From: CBDAPI01 sp964565865
Lineage (GTDB): Bacteria > Acidobacteriota > UBA6911 > RPQK01 > CBDAPI01
Direction: 5' to 3'
NCBI GenBank assembly: GCA_964565865.1
Contig: CAZMGM010000014.1
Location: forward strand, 1-53,271
Length of the DNA: 53,271 nt
Shown: positions 26,552 through 35,800 of the stretch, in pieces
Position numbering within the stretch: the stretch's first letter is position 1
Layout: each line of letters opens with the position of its first letter
Notes under the pieces: model-generated
What the model was told of the DNA's origin: nothing
The model's database searches: none
The model's input: the letters and a program-made list of their open reading frames with translations, nothing else
Made by a program: the position numbers and the translations under genes

Positions 26552-26560
26552 TTGAGTGCT

Positions 26561-26566
26561 AGTATA
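26561..26566 (-). promoter_or_regulatory. Putative -10 of the cytochrome gene
   Basis: TATACT on the minus strand ends 9 nt before the GTG at 26551, with no Shine-Dalgarno between. This is the third such arrangement in the window. Confidence 0.4.
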
Positions 26567-26750
26567 CAGTTCCGGACAGGCCCTAACTTTGTCCCGAGGC
26601 ATGGGCTCCATTTGGCTGAGCCAATCTTGGGCAACTCTGAAAGACCTTCTCCCAAAGGGCCGACGGCCAGGCGTGGCCAGCAAGGTAGAATGAATGGTGC
26701 TGACTGGGCCTAGCACGGGCTGCTGGCGAATCACCAAGGAAATACAAGAA

Positions 26751-28355
26751 ATGAAAGGAAGCCGTACCGCCCTCAGGCCTTGGAGGCGCCTGAAACTGAT
26801 ACTGTTCGGTGTAATTGTCGTCGCGACAATGATTCTACAGGGTGGGGCGGAGGAGGATGCAATTCCGCTTTACGACAGTCTTGGAAGCTTCAGTCGAAAA
26901 ATAACAACCTCCCACCCGACAGCCCAACAGTTCTTTGATCAGGGGCTGAGATTGGCCTACGCCTTTGGACGTGAAGAGGCAGCACGGTCCTTCCGAGAAG
27001 CCCAGCGGAATGACCCGGATTGCGCGATGTGCTACTGGGGAGAAGCCTGGGTCCTAGGTCCGTATCGGAATAGCACCATGTCCGAAGAGCAGGCCAGGGA
27101 AGCCTTCAAGGCCATTCAGAAGGCCCTGTCTTTGATCCCAAAAGCGAGCACTATTGAAAAGGCGCTCATCCAGGCCATGGCGGTTCGATATCGGGAGGAA
27201 CCGGATCCGGAGAACCGGGTGGAACTTGACCGGGCATACGCCGAAGCCATGAAGGAAGTGGTTCAGCGCTTTTCATGGGACCTGGATGCGGGAACGCTCT
27301 ATGCAGAGTCTCTGACCACCCTTCGACCCCGGGACCTGTGGACTTCTGAGGGAATGCCCAGACCAGAGACCGCCACCGCCATTGAAGTTTTGGAAAGCGT
27401 ACTGGGGCGTCACATCAAACACCCCGGTGCCTGCCATTTCTATATTCACTTGGTAGAGAGTTCCGCATCTCCCTCTCGCGCCGAGGCCTGTGCTGACCTG
27501 CTGGGGGATGTGATGCCCGGGGCAAGTCATATCCAGCATATGCCTTCCCACATCTACATGCGAGTCGGAAGATACGGAGATGCAGTGCGAGCTAATCAGC
27601 TGGCCATTCTCGCCGATCAGAGGGCTGCACGCGGCGAGGCGGCTTCCATCTATCCCGCACACAATCTCCAGATGCTTGCCTTTGCAGCCGCCTTCGACGG
27701 CCAGAGTTCGATAGCCATTCAGGCAGCTAGAGATCATTTCGTTCTGGATTCCGATCCAATCTACCTGACTCAAGTGCTGGTTCGTTTCGGACGTTGGCAG
27801 GAACTTCTAGAGCAGGAGGAGCCCCAAGATGCCTTTCCTCGTGCGGTGTGGTTGTTCGGGAGAGCCCTGGCCACACTCAGAAACGGTAATCTGGCTGGTG
27901 CGCGTGGAGATCTCGATAGCCTGACTATGCACCTGGTCGAGGCTGATACCGAAGTCGAGTACCGGCGGAGCCGGGCAGAGGATCTGCTGAGGATTGCCCA
28001 AAGCATCCTAGCTGGGGAGATTCTGAGAACGGAAGGCCGAGATTACGAGGCTGTACAGGTTTTCCAGGAGGCTCTAGTCGTTGAAGACGGGCTACCCTAC
28101 AGCGAACCCGAGGCCTGGATTCTTCCCATCAGGCAGTATCTGGGAGCCGCGCTTCTCGATAGCGGTCGGAACCCGGAGGCTGAAACGCAATACCGGCAGG
28201 AACTGGGGGATCATCCTGACAATGGCTGGTCGCTGTGGGGACTGAGACAGAGTCTTCGGGATCAGGGGAGGTTGGACGAGGCTTCAGAGATACACCGGCG
28301 GTTTCAGCAAGTCTGGTCACGGGCAGATGTCTGGCTTTCGGCGTCCAGGTTCTAA
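26751..28355 (+). CDS. Exported TPR protein
   Basis: About 534 residues from the ATG at 26751, preceded by an AAGGAA signal; a longer frame from 26694 lacks coding character. A signal peptide or anchor (LKLILFGVIVVATMILQGGA) is followed by TPR-like helices: AQQFFDQGLRLAYAFGREEA, EAWVLGPYRNSTMS, HIQHMPSHIYMRVGRYGDAV, and classical TPRs near the C-terminus (YLGAALLDSGRNPEAETQYR, LWGLRQSLRDQGRLDEASEI). The HMPSHIY segment is typical of a family of secreted TPR proteins whose role is unknown. It is divergent from the octahaem cytochrome gene, which may share its control region. Confidence 0.88.
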   Translation: MKGSRTALRPWRRLKLILFGVIVVATMILQGGAEEDAIPLYDSLGSFSRKITTSHPTAQQFFDQGLRLAYAFGREEAARSFREAQRNDPDCAMCYWGEAWVLGPYRNSTMSEEQAREAFKAIQKALSLIPKASTIEKALIQAMAVRYREEPDPENRVELDRAYAEAMKEVVQRFSWDLDAGTLYAESLTTLRPRDLWTSEGMPRPETATAIEVLESVLGRHIKHPGACHFYIHLVESSASPSRAEACADLLGDVMPGASHIQHMPSHIYMRVGRYGDAVRANQLAILADQRAARGEAASIYPAHNLQMLAFAAAFDGQSSIAIQAARDHFVLDSDPIYLTQVLVRFGRWQELLEQEEPQDAFPRAVWLFGRALATLRNGNLAGARGDLDSLTMHLVEADTEVEYRRSRAEDLLRIAQSILAGEILRTEGRDYEAVQVFQEALVVEDGLPYSEPEAWILPIRQYLGAALLDSGRNPEAETQYRQELGDHPDNGWSLWGLRQSLRDQGRLDEASEIHRRFQQVWSRADVWLSASRF

Positions 28356-28399
28356 AGCTGATTCCGGCAGCGGCAGCGAGCGCACATTTCCGACTTCCT

Positions 28400-28429
28400 C
28401 CGAGCGTGATTTTTACCACGGGCTGCTAG
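28400..28429 (-). repeat. CTAGCAG dispersed repeat, copy 4
   Basis: On the minus strand CTAGCAGCCCGTGGTAAAAA then TCACGCTCGG. It agrees with the copy at 49977 at most positions and lies just downstream of the TPR protein gene. Confidence 0.65.
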
Positions 28430-28438
28430 GATTGTGGC

Positions 28439-28732
28439 GTGGCCTGGAACAACAAGCTCCCTGCGATCCTGTTTGGCGGGCTTATTCTCATGGGGCTACT
28501 GGTTGCGTCCGTGTGGATCATTGGAGAGAGTGAGGGAGCTCAGGTTTTCGGGAACTGGGCAATCAGGCATCCGAGGTTCGAATCGATGGAACACGGCGGC
28601 TCCGGCCAGAACCTAGTCGCTCTGGAGAAGCTGGGAAATGTTGTAGTGGAGTCCGAGTTAGACTCATTTTGTCTGCTGGCCGAATGGCAGAGACGTTCTT
28701 TTCAAAAATGTATTTCTGGTTTTTCTTCCTGA
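28439..28732 (+). CDS. Possible small membrane protein
   Basis: A 97-residue frame from a GTG start, with one clear hydrophobic segment LPAILFGGLILMGLLVASVWII near the N-terminus after a positively charged lead. The rest has no recognisable pattern and cysteines near the end look like readthrough. It sits directly after a repeat copy and just before the permease gene (13-bp gap). No Shine-Dalgarno is evident. It may be a genuine single-pass protein or a chance frame. Confidence 0.35.
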   Translation: MAWNNKLPAILFGGLILMGLLVASVWIIGESEGAQVFGNWAIRHPRFESMEHGGSGQNLVALEKLGNVVVESELDSFCLLAEWQRRSFQKCISGFSS

Positions 28733-28745
28733 TCCGCTCACCACA

Positions 28746-31028
28746 ATGAAGAACAACAGGGACCACAAGATCGAGGAAGTTACCTTCGCTCGCGACCTGG
28801 GACTGTTCGAAGCGACTATGATCGGCGTCGGAGCCATGATCGGTGCCGGGATTTTTGTACTGACGGGAATCGCGGCGGGAGAGGCTGGTCCAGCTTCGAT
28901 CCTGGCTTTCTCCCTGAACGGCATGGTCACTCTGCTGACGGCTTTTGCCTATGCCGAGCTAGCCTCGGCGATCCCCCGGGCGGGAGGAGGATATTCGTTC
29001 GTCCGCATGGCTTTTCCCGGTGGTGTAGGGTTCGTAGCGGGATGGATGCTTTGGTTCGCTTACATCGTGGCCTGCAGTCTTTACGCACTCGGCTTTGCAA
29101 GCTATTTCCTGGAGTTCTTCGCCAAGTATATCCCGGAGGTTACCCATGGGTTGGTACGAGCCGCTGGGGAACACAGTGTTCTGCTCTTGGTTACGCTGCT
29201 GGTAGGCATTGCGTTCATATGGCTCAACGCCCGGGGTGCAGCCGTCACAGGGAAAGCTGAGAACGTCCTGACGATCTCCAAACTCGTGGTTCTGGCGGTT
29301 TTCATCCTTTTTGGCCTCCGGAAGATTCTTGATCGACCCGAGCAGGCAGCTGAGAGCTTCACACCCTTTCTGCCCGCCGGTCTGGGGGGCGTTTTTGTGG
29401 CCATGGGACTCACTTTCATAGCTTTTCAGGGATACGATCTGATTGCTACAGTGGCCGAGGAAATCAAGTCACCCGAAAAGACGATCCCACGCGCAACCTT
29501 TATCTCCCTTGGCGTGACCATGATCTTCTACCTCCTTATCCTCTTCGTTTCACTAGGAGCTATTAATGCCGATGGGGCACCCTCATGGAAGTTCTTGGGA
29601 GAGCACGGGGAGACGGCAATTGTCCGGGCCGCCGAGGACATCATGCCAGCTTTCGGAGTGGCGATTATTGTTTTTGGAGGGCTTCTCTCAACTATGTCGG
29701 CGTTGAACGCGACGGTCATGGCAGCGTCTCGAGTAGCCTTCTCGATGGGGAGAGATCTATTGCTGCCCAAGCGGATTGCCGACATTCACCCAGTTCGCCG
29801 AACGCCGCAAGTCGCTATCGTGACGACAGGAATCATCCTGCTCGTAGTCTCTCTCACACTGCCACTCGAGACGGTCGGTTCGGCTGCCAGCCTCATGTTC
29901 CTACTGACCTTTTCTCTGGTCAACCTGTCGGTGATTGTCCTGCGCCGGAAACACCCGGATATTCAACGAAAATATCGGGTCCCTTTCTACCCCGTGATTC
30001 CTCTGCTGGGCTTCGTCCTCAATATCTTTCTGGCGTTGTATCAGTTCAACTTCCAGCCGATTGCCTGGTTCGTAACGGTGGGCTGGATCATCGTGGGATT
30101 CCTTCTCTATTACGCTGTTTTCGAGAGAAAGGCGGCCCACCTAGAGCCCCAGGTCTTGCAGCCCGTGCGTGCAGATGTTGAGCAACAGCCTTCACTGATT
30201 GTGGCGTTGCACAATCCAGACAACATTGAGACCTTGCTTCGCCTCGCCTATCCGGTGGCCCGCGATCAGGGTCTTCGTCTGATCGCGTTTAGTGTGGTCC
30301 AGGTTCCCAGGCAAATGCCGATTCATGAAGGGATCCGTTTTGCCCATCACCGAGAGGCACTGCTCAATCGGGCCAGGAAGTTTGCCACTGCACAAGGGAT
30401 CCAGTTAGAGACTGATCTGGTGGTGGCTCACCTGGCCTCGGATGGAATCCTGGCAGCGATCGAGCGACATGAGGCTGCGGTCCTGGTGATGGGATGGAAG
30501 GGTTATGCGAATGCCCGTGACCGGATTTTCGGAGAGATCGCCGATCACATCATTCGCCAGGCACCCTGCGATCTGATGCTCCTGAAATTCGCCAACAGGG
30601 AGGACTTCAAAACCTGCTTACTGCCCAGTGCGGGAGGGCCTAATGCTCAATTTGCAGCATCGATTTTGAACTCGGTGGGAAAAGAATTTCAAATGACCGT
30701 AACCGGCGGCTACGTCGTTTCTCCGGATGCTTCGGACCGGGAGCGGCAAGAGGGCCTTCGGCTGGTTCGGGAGAATCTGGAGCTTTCGGAGCTGTCAATT
30801 AGCCCGGATTCTCGATTGATTGAAGCTGCTTCGGTAGCAGGCGGAATCGCCAGGGCCAGCCGCAACTATGATTTGGTCGCTATTGGAGCAGCCAAGGAAC
30901 CCTGGTTTAAAAGAATGATATTTGGGGAAATCCCCGAGAAGGTGGCCAGGTACTCGCCCACGTCGGTTCTTGTGGTCAAGAAACACGAAGGTGCCATCAA
31001 GTCCGGACTCAAAAGGATTCTGGGCTAG
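28746..31028 (+). CDS. APC-family amino acid permease fused to two universal-stress domains
   Basis: 760 residues. The first 470 form an amino-acid/polyamine permease of the cationic type with about 12 membrane segments. It begins LGLFEATMIGVGAMIGAGIF, the substrate-binding unwound helix 1, and later has GYDLIATVAEEIKSPEKTIP and FSMGRDLLLPKRIADIHP. From about 480 two tandem UspA-like domains follow: LIVALHNPDNIETLL with VLVMGWKGYANARDRIFGE and IRQAPCDLMLL, then a second ending LVAIGAAKEPWFKRMIFGE with ARYSPTSVLVVKKH. The soluble domains probably sense nucleotides or stress and modulate transport (inference from the family). Transport substrate not decided; basic amino acids are plausible given the nearby arginine genes. 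Confidence 0.92.
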   Translation: MKNNRDHKIEEVTFARDLGLFEATMIGVGAMIGAGIFVLTGIAAGEAGPASILAFSLNGMVTLLTAFAYAELASAIPRAGGGYSFVRMAFPGGVGFVAGWMLWFAYIVACSLYALGFASYFLEFFAKYIPEVTHGLVRAAGEHSVLLLVTLLVGIAFIWLNARGAAVTGKAENVLTISKLVVLAVFILFGLRKILDRPEQAAESFTPFLPAGLGGVFVAMGLTFIAFQGYDLIATVAEEIKSPEKTIPRATFISLGVTMIFYLLILFVSLGAINADGAPSWKFLGEHGETAIVRAAEDIMPAFGVAIIVFGGLLSTMSALNATVMAASRVAFSMGRDLLLPKRIADIHPVRRTPQVAIVTTGIILLVVSLTLPLETVGSAASLMFLLTFSLVNLSVIVLRRKHPDIQRKYRVPFYPVIPLLGFVLNIFLALYQFNFQPIAWFVTVGWIIVGFLLYYAVFERKAAHLEPQVLQPVRADVEQQPSLIVALHNPDNIETLLRLAYPVARDQGLRLIAFSVVQVPRQMPIHEGIRFAHHREALLNRARKFATAQGIQLETDLVVAHLASDGILAAIERHEAAVLVMGWKGYANARDRIFGEIADHIIRQAPCDLMLLKFANREDFKTCLLPSAGGPNAQFAASILNSVGKEFQMTVTGGYVVSPDASDRERQEGLRLVRENLELSELSISPDSRLIEAASVAGGIARASRNYDLVAIGAAKEPWFKRMIFGEIPEKVARYSPTSVLVVKKHEGAIKSGLKRILG

Positions 31029-31047
31029 CAGCACTCATGAACCGGTC

Positions 31048-32043
31048 TTAGTCCCTACTCACACCTTCCACTACGCTGACTTCGACCGCAGTGGGAACAA
31101 TTCTGGTTAACTCGAGTCCCGAAGCCAAGAAAAGCTGGCGGTACTGTTCCTCGCTCCTTTCCTTTCCTCCGATCACGAGCATCATCAGATCCAGCCACTT
31201 CACAAACGACGGGTCGTTCCCGGCGGGTACGACGGATTCAACAACCAGCACCTTGCCTCCAGGGTTCATGGCCTGCCGGCAATTTCTGAGGATTGCAGTG
31301 GCCTGGTCATCATTCCAATCGTGGATAATGTGGCGCATCAGGTAGGCATCGCCACCCGCAGTTACCGATTCAAAGAAGTTTCCACTCTCGAGGCGGAGGC
31401 GGTGGTTTAGACGTTCCTTCAAAGCTACTTGAGTACGCTCCACGACGGATGGCAGGTCGAAAAGTATTCCTTCAACCCTCCGGTAGCGGGCCAGGAGGGC
31501 GGAAATGACGGACCCGTTGCCTCCCCCAATGTCGACTACAGTCTGGAATTGGGAGAAATCATAGGCATCAAGCATAGGCTCCGTTTCCGGGCCGTGGATT
31601 CCTGTCATCGTGGAATCAAAGAGGGCTCCTTCCTCCTGATTTTGAGCAAGGTAGTCAAAAACAGGCATGCCGAAGTTCTCGTCGAAAGCGGGTTCGCCAG
31701 TCCTGACCGAAGATAGAAGATGCCCCCAGGCGTGATAGAAGATCCGCCCCATGACGAGGGCCTGGGCCCTTTTCGAAGGCTTTATAAGAAGCCGGGCAAG
31801 AGGGGTGAGACCGAATCTCCCTTTGTCATGTTCCACGAAAAGCCCGAGGCTGGCCAGAGCCCGCAGAAGCCGATACAAAGCTTCCGGGTCCGCGCCCGCG
31901 TTTGCTGCAATCGCCTCAACTGGTTTAGGTCCATTTTCTAAAAAGCCGGCGACTCCCAGCTCTGCTGCAACGTAGACTCCCTGTGCCGTCCAATAGCCCG
32001 TTACCATTTGAAGCAGTCGCTCATGGTCTTCGTGATCAGACAT
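31048..32043 (-). CDS. SAM-dependent O-methyltransferase (PF00891 type)
   Basis: 331 residues. An N-terminal dimerisation/winged-helix part (about 10-105, ELGVAGFLENGPKPVEAIAANAG, LYRLLRALASLGLF) is followed by a Rossmann methyltransferase domain with motif I VVDIGGGNGSVISALLARY (about 168-186) and DLPSVVE, then MRHIIHDWNDDQATAILRNC and PGGKVLVVESVVP. This is the plant-OMT/hydroxyneurosporene-methyltransferase type that methylates hydroxyls of aromatic or polyene substrates. AGGGAG stands before the ATG. It is monocistronic and convergent with the permease. A link to the PKS 7 kb away is speculative. Confidence 0.93.
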   Translation of the reverse strand: MSDHEDHERLLQMVTGYWTAQGVYVAAELGVAGFLENGPKPVEAIAANAGADPEALYRLLRALASLGLFVEHDKGRFGLTPLARLLIKPSKRAQALVMGRIFYHAWGHLLSSVRTGEPAFDENFGMPVFDYLAQNQEEGALFDSTMTGIHGPETEPMLDAYDFSQFQTVVDIGGGNGSVISALLARYRRVEGILFDLPSVVERTQVALKERLNHRLRLESGNFFESVTAGGDAYLMRHIIHDWNDDQATAILRNCRQAMNPGGKVLVVESVVPAGNDPSFVKWLDLMMLVIGGKERSEEQYRQLFLASGLELTRIVPTAVEVSVVEGVSRD

Positions 32044-32812
32044 CCATATCTCCCTTCATTCAGCCCGGTTTCTCGGTGTTGCAGCCGTCCCTCAACTTTG
32101 AACTCTCGACCCCTGACTTTCAACCGGGAGGGCTGATGAAAGAAGGTAGCACCCACATCCGCTCCGGGGTTCGCCTCCAGAGGTTCTCACCGCTACTTGC
32201 CATCCGGACCGCCTATTTATTCACATAGATGGGAGGCGTGGCGCAGCCAGGGATCCTAGTGTGTGCGGTATGGCCAGCAAAACGGTCACATCAACTATGT
32301 GAAGGGAGCTAATCTCGCCGTCTTTGTGAAAGTGGCTGATGCTATGCTGGCCTAAGAAGTCATCCGATCGGTCTCGTTCGTCGTAATCCCTGAGTTGACA
32401 GGAAACCCGGAAAATCGGCTAATATAAAGGGAATCGTTTGCTTTTGATCAAGGGCATGGCAATCCTGTGAAGGGTGTTTTAGATTGCAACTCGGAACCCG
32501 GAATCGGACCGGTGGCACAAGAATGGGGAACCGAAAGAGTTCGTCCAATGGGATTCTTGTCAACCGCACAGCCTGGGAAGTAATGGTGGTCGGAGGTTCG
32601 AGACTGGTGACTGCACAGCACTTTTGCGCTTCTGAGTGGCCCACAGACCGGTATCTTGGCTCAGGCTTCCCACGGCACCCCCATAGGCAAACCACACCGA
32701 AGAGTCACTGACAACCTTCAGGAGTAGCAGCTCGGAGGACGGCCGCCAACCAATCGAAGCGGTCTATGTCCGGCAGCGCTTTTCTGGCAGGCTGCAGTCT
32801 CGAGGAAAAAGA
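32044..32812. other. Intergenic region upstream of gltB
   Basis: About 770 bp without a convincing gene. Its left part (about 32083-32137) holds CCTCAACTTTGAACTCTCGA and CTTTCAACC, similar to the GAAC-rich intergenic words seen after the SDR and SMP-30 genes. The gltB promoter must lie toward the right end, but I see no convincing hexamers. Confidence 0.5.
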
Positions 32813-35800
32813 ATGCGTTCGAGAGAACAGTTTGGCTACCCCGGTAGGCAGGGACTTTACGATCCCGCCTTTGAGAAGGATAGCTGTGGTGTCGGCTTTG
32901 TGGCTCATATCAAAGGTGAAAGAAGCCATCAGATCCTGGTCGACGCTTACAAGGCGCTCACGAGCATGGATCACAGGGGCGCCAGGGGCTGTGAACCTAA
33001 TACCGGAGATGGAGCGGGAGTTCTTACAGCGTTGCCGTACGAATTCCTGGTAAGGGTGGCCCGGGAAGAACTGGGTACGGGATTGCCGTCACCCGGAAAG
33101 CTGGGCGCTGGAATCGTGTTTCTTCCCACCAAGAGTGATGAACGCAAGAAATGCAAGCAGGCCGTAGAACAAATTGTCAATGAACAGGGCCAGCATCTTG
33201 TTGGCTGGAGAGAGGTCCCTACTGACCGGGAAGCGGCGGATCTGGGGCCGTCGGCTCGACGCTGCGAACCCCACATCGAGCAGCTTCTAGTGGGGGCCGG
33301 TCCCGGTCTGGAATTCGAGGCTTTCGAACGCCAACTCTACTTGATTCGCAAGCGCGCCAGTCATCTGCTGCGAAGAGATTCTTCAATGGAACAGGCGAAG
33401 GCTTTCTATGTATGTAGTCTGTCGACCAAGGTGGTCGTTTACAAGGGCATGCTGACAACTGGGCAATTGAAGTCCTACTATCCGGACCTTTCAGATCCGG
33501 ATTTCAAAACCCATCTGGCAATGATTCACTCTCGCTTCTCCACCAACACTTTTCCCAGTTGGGATCGTGCCCAGCCCAACCGGTTCATGAGCCACAACGG
33601 CGAAATCAATACACTTCGGGGGAACATCAACTGGATGCGTGCCCGCGAAGGAGTCATGAAGACGGACCTCTTCGGGGACGACTTGGAAAAGCTCTTTCCA
33701 GTGATCGAGCCTGACTGTTCCGACTCCGGAAACTTCGACAACGCTCTGGAATTCCTGCTGATGACGGGACGAACTCTTCAGGAAGCTGTTTTGATGATGA
33801 TTCCGGAGGCCTGGCAGAATCATACCGATATGCCGGGATACAAGCGGGCCTTCTATGAGTATCACTCCTGCCTGATGGAACCTTGGGACGGACCGGCGTC
33901 AATCGCCTTCACTGATGGACATTATATCGGGGCCGTACTGGATCGAAACGGCCTGCGGCCCAGTCGCTATTATCTGACGCACGACGATAGGGTCATCATG
34001 GCCAGCGAGGCGGGTGTACTGCCGATTGCCCCGGAACTGATCAAGGAGAAGGCCCGGCTTCAGCCCGGCCGCGTGTTTCTGGTGGATTTCGAGCAGGGAC
34101 GGCTGGTTCCCGACGAGGAGTTGAAGCGAGACTTCTGCCGGCGCAGGCCTTACGGCTCCTGGCTGAAAAGACAGAGGATCTCTCTTGGAGATGTCGAACA
34201 ACAGACGGTTCAAGAGTCTGGTTCGGAAAGAGCGCTTTCCCGGATGCAGGCCTTCGGCTATACGCTGGAAACCATGCAGTTCATGCTCTTGCCGTTGGTG
34301 CGACAGAAGCGGGACCCAGTGGGCTCCATGGGGAATGATTCATCCCTTGCCTGCCTCTCCGATCGGCCTCGCATGCTCTACGACTACTTCAAGCAGTTAT
34401 TCGCTCAAGTGACGAACCCCCCGATTGACTCGATTCGGGAGGAGGTCATCATGTCGCTGTCCTGTTACATCGGGCCGGAGCGAAACCTGCTTGATATTAG
34501 GGAAGATCATTGTCACCGGCTGCACTTGCCCCACCCGATCCTCACCAACCGGGAGTTTGCCGGGCTCCAGCAGATGGACTATCGGGGTTGGCGCTCCAAA
34601 ACGATCGACATCACCTTCGAGCGTACGGGTGGGGTTACCAGCATGATTGCAGCACTGGACCGAATCTGCGACCAAACCGAGGAGGCGATCGATCAGGGTT
34701 TCAGCCTGGTTATCCTCTCGGATCGTAAAATCGCCCCGCAGCGTGTCCCACTGAGTGCGCTGCTGGCTTGTGGCGCGGTTCACCAGCACCTGGTTCGAAA
34801 GGCAAAACGGACCCGATTGGGGCTGATCGTAGAGACGGGTGAGGCAAGAGAGGTTCACCACCACTGTCTGTTGATTGGCTACGGAGCGGATGCGATCAAC
34901 CCCTATCTCGCCTTTAAGGCTTTGTGGAAAGCCCGCCAGGAAGGCTGGCTGGACAAGCGGGAGTTCGAGAATTACGGCAGCGTGGTGAAAGCCTATCGAA
35001 AGGGAGTGGCGAAGGGAATCCTCAAGGTCATGGCCAAGATGGGGATCTCTACACTGCAGTCCTACAAGGGGGCTCAGGTGTTCGAGGCAGTCGGCCTCAG
35101 GGATGAGGTTATCGAGCGCTGCTTCACCAACACTGCCAGTCGGATTCAGGGAGTCGGGTTCGAACAACTTGCCAGAGAGAGTCTGCGCCGTCATCGCCTG
35201 GGATATCCGAGGGAGGGTTCACCAGGGCTCCAGGGTTTGCCCAACCCTGGAGAGTTCCACTGGCGCGCCGACGGAGAGCGTCACATGTGGGATCCTAGGT
35301 CGATTGCGGACCTTCAGATTGCGGCCATCGAACAGGATGAGGATGCCTACTGGAGATTTTCCGACTATGTGAACAACGATTCTCGGGTCCAGTGCACGCT
35401 GCGCAGCCTAATGAAGTTCAAGGACGTCAACGGAGCGGGCATTCCGCTTGAAGAGGTAGAGTCCGCCAGTCAGATCGTAAAGCGCTTTTGTACCGGCGCC
35501 ATGAGCTTCGGTTCGATTTCAGCAGAAGCTCACGAAACTCTGGCCGTGGCCATGAACCGGCTTGGGGGACGCAGTAACACGGGAGAGGGCGGTGAGGATT
35601 CAGAACGGTTTCAGCCCTCTTCGAATGGAGACTCTAGGCGCTCAGCGATCAAACAGGTGGCTTCGGGCCGGTTTGGTGTGACGGCCTGGTATATGACCAA
35701 CGCGGATGAGCTGCAGATCAAAATTGCCCAGGGAGCCAAGCCGGGTGAAGGTGGAGAGTTGCCCGGACGCAAGGTTGACAAGACCATCGCACGGATTCGC

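Noticed and set aside
31025..31050. CTAGCAGCACTCATG after the permease stop
   Set aside because: It starts like the dispersed repeat, but the match stops after CTAGCAG and the rest differs.
32484..32711. 75-residue frame upstream of gltB
   Set aside because: No Shine-Dalgarno, no hydrophobic core and no family likeness; treated as noncoding.
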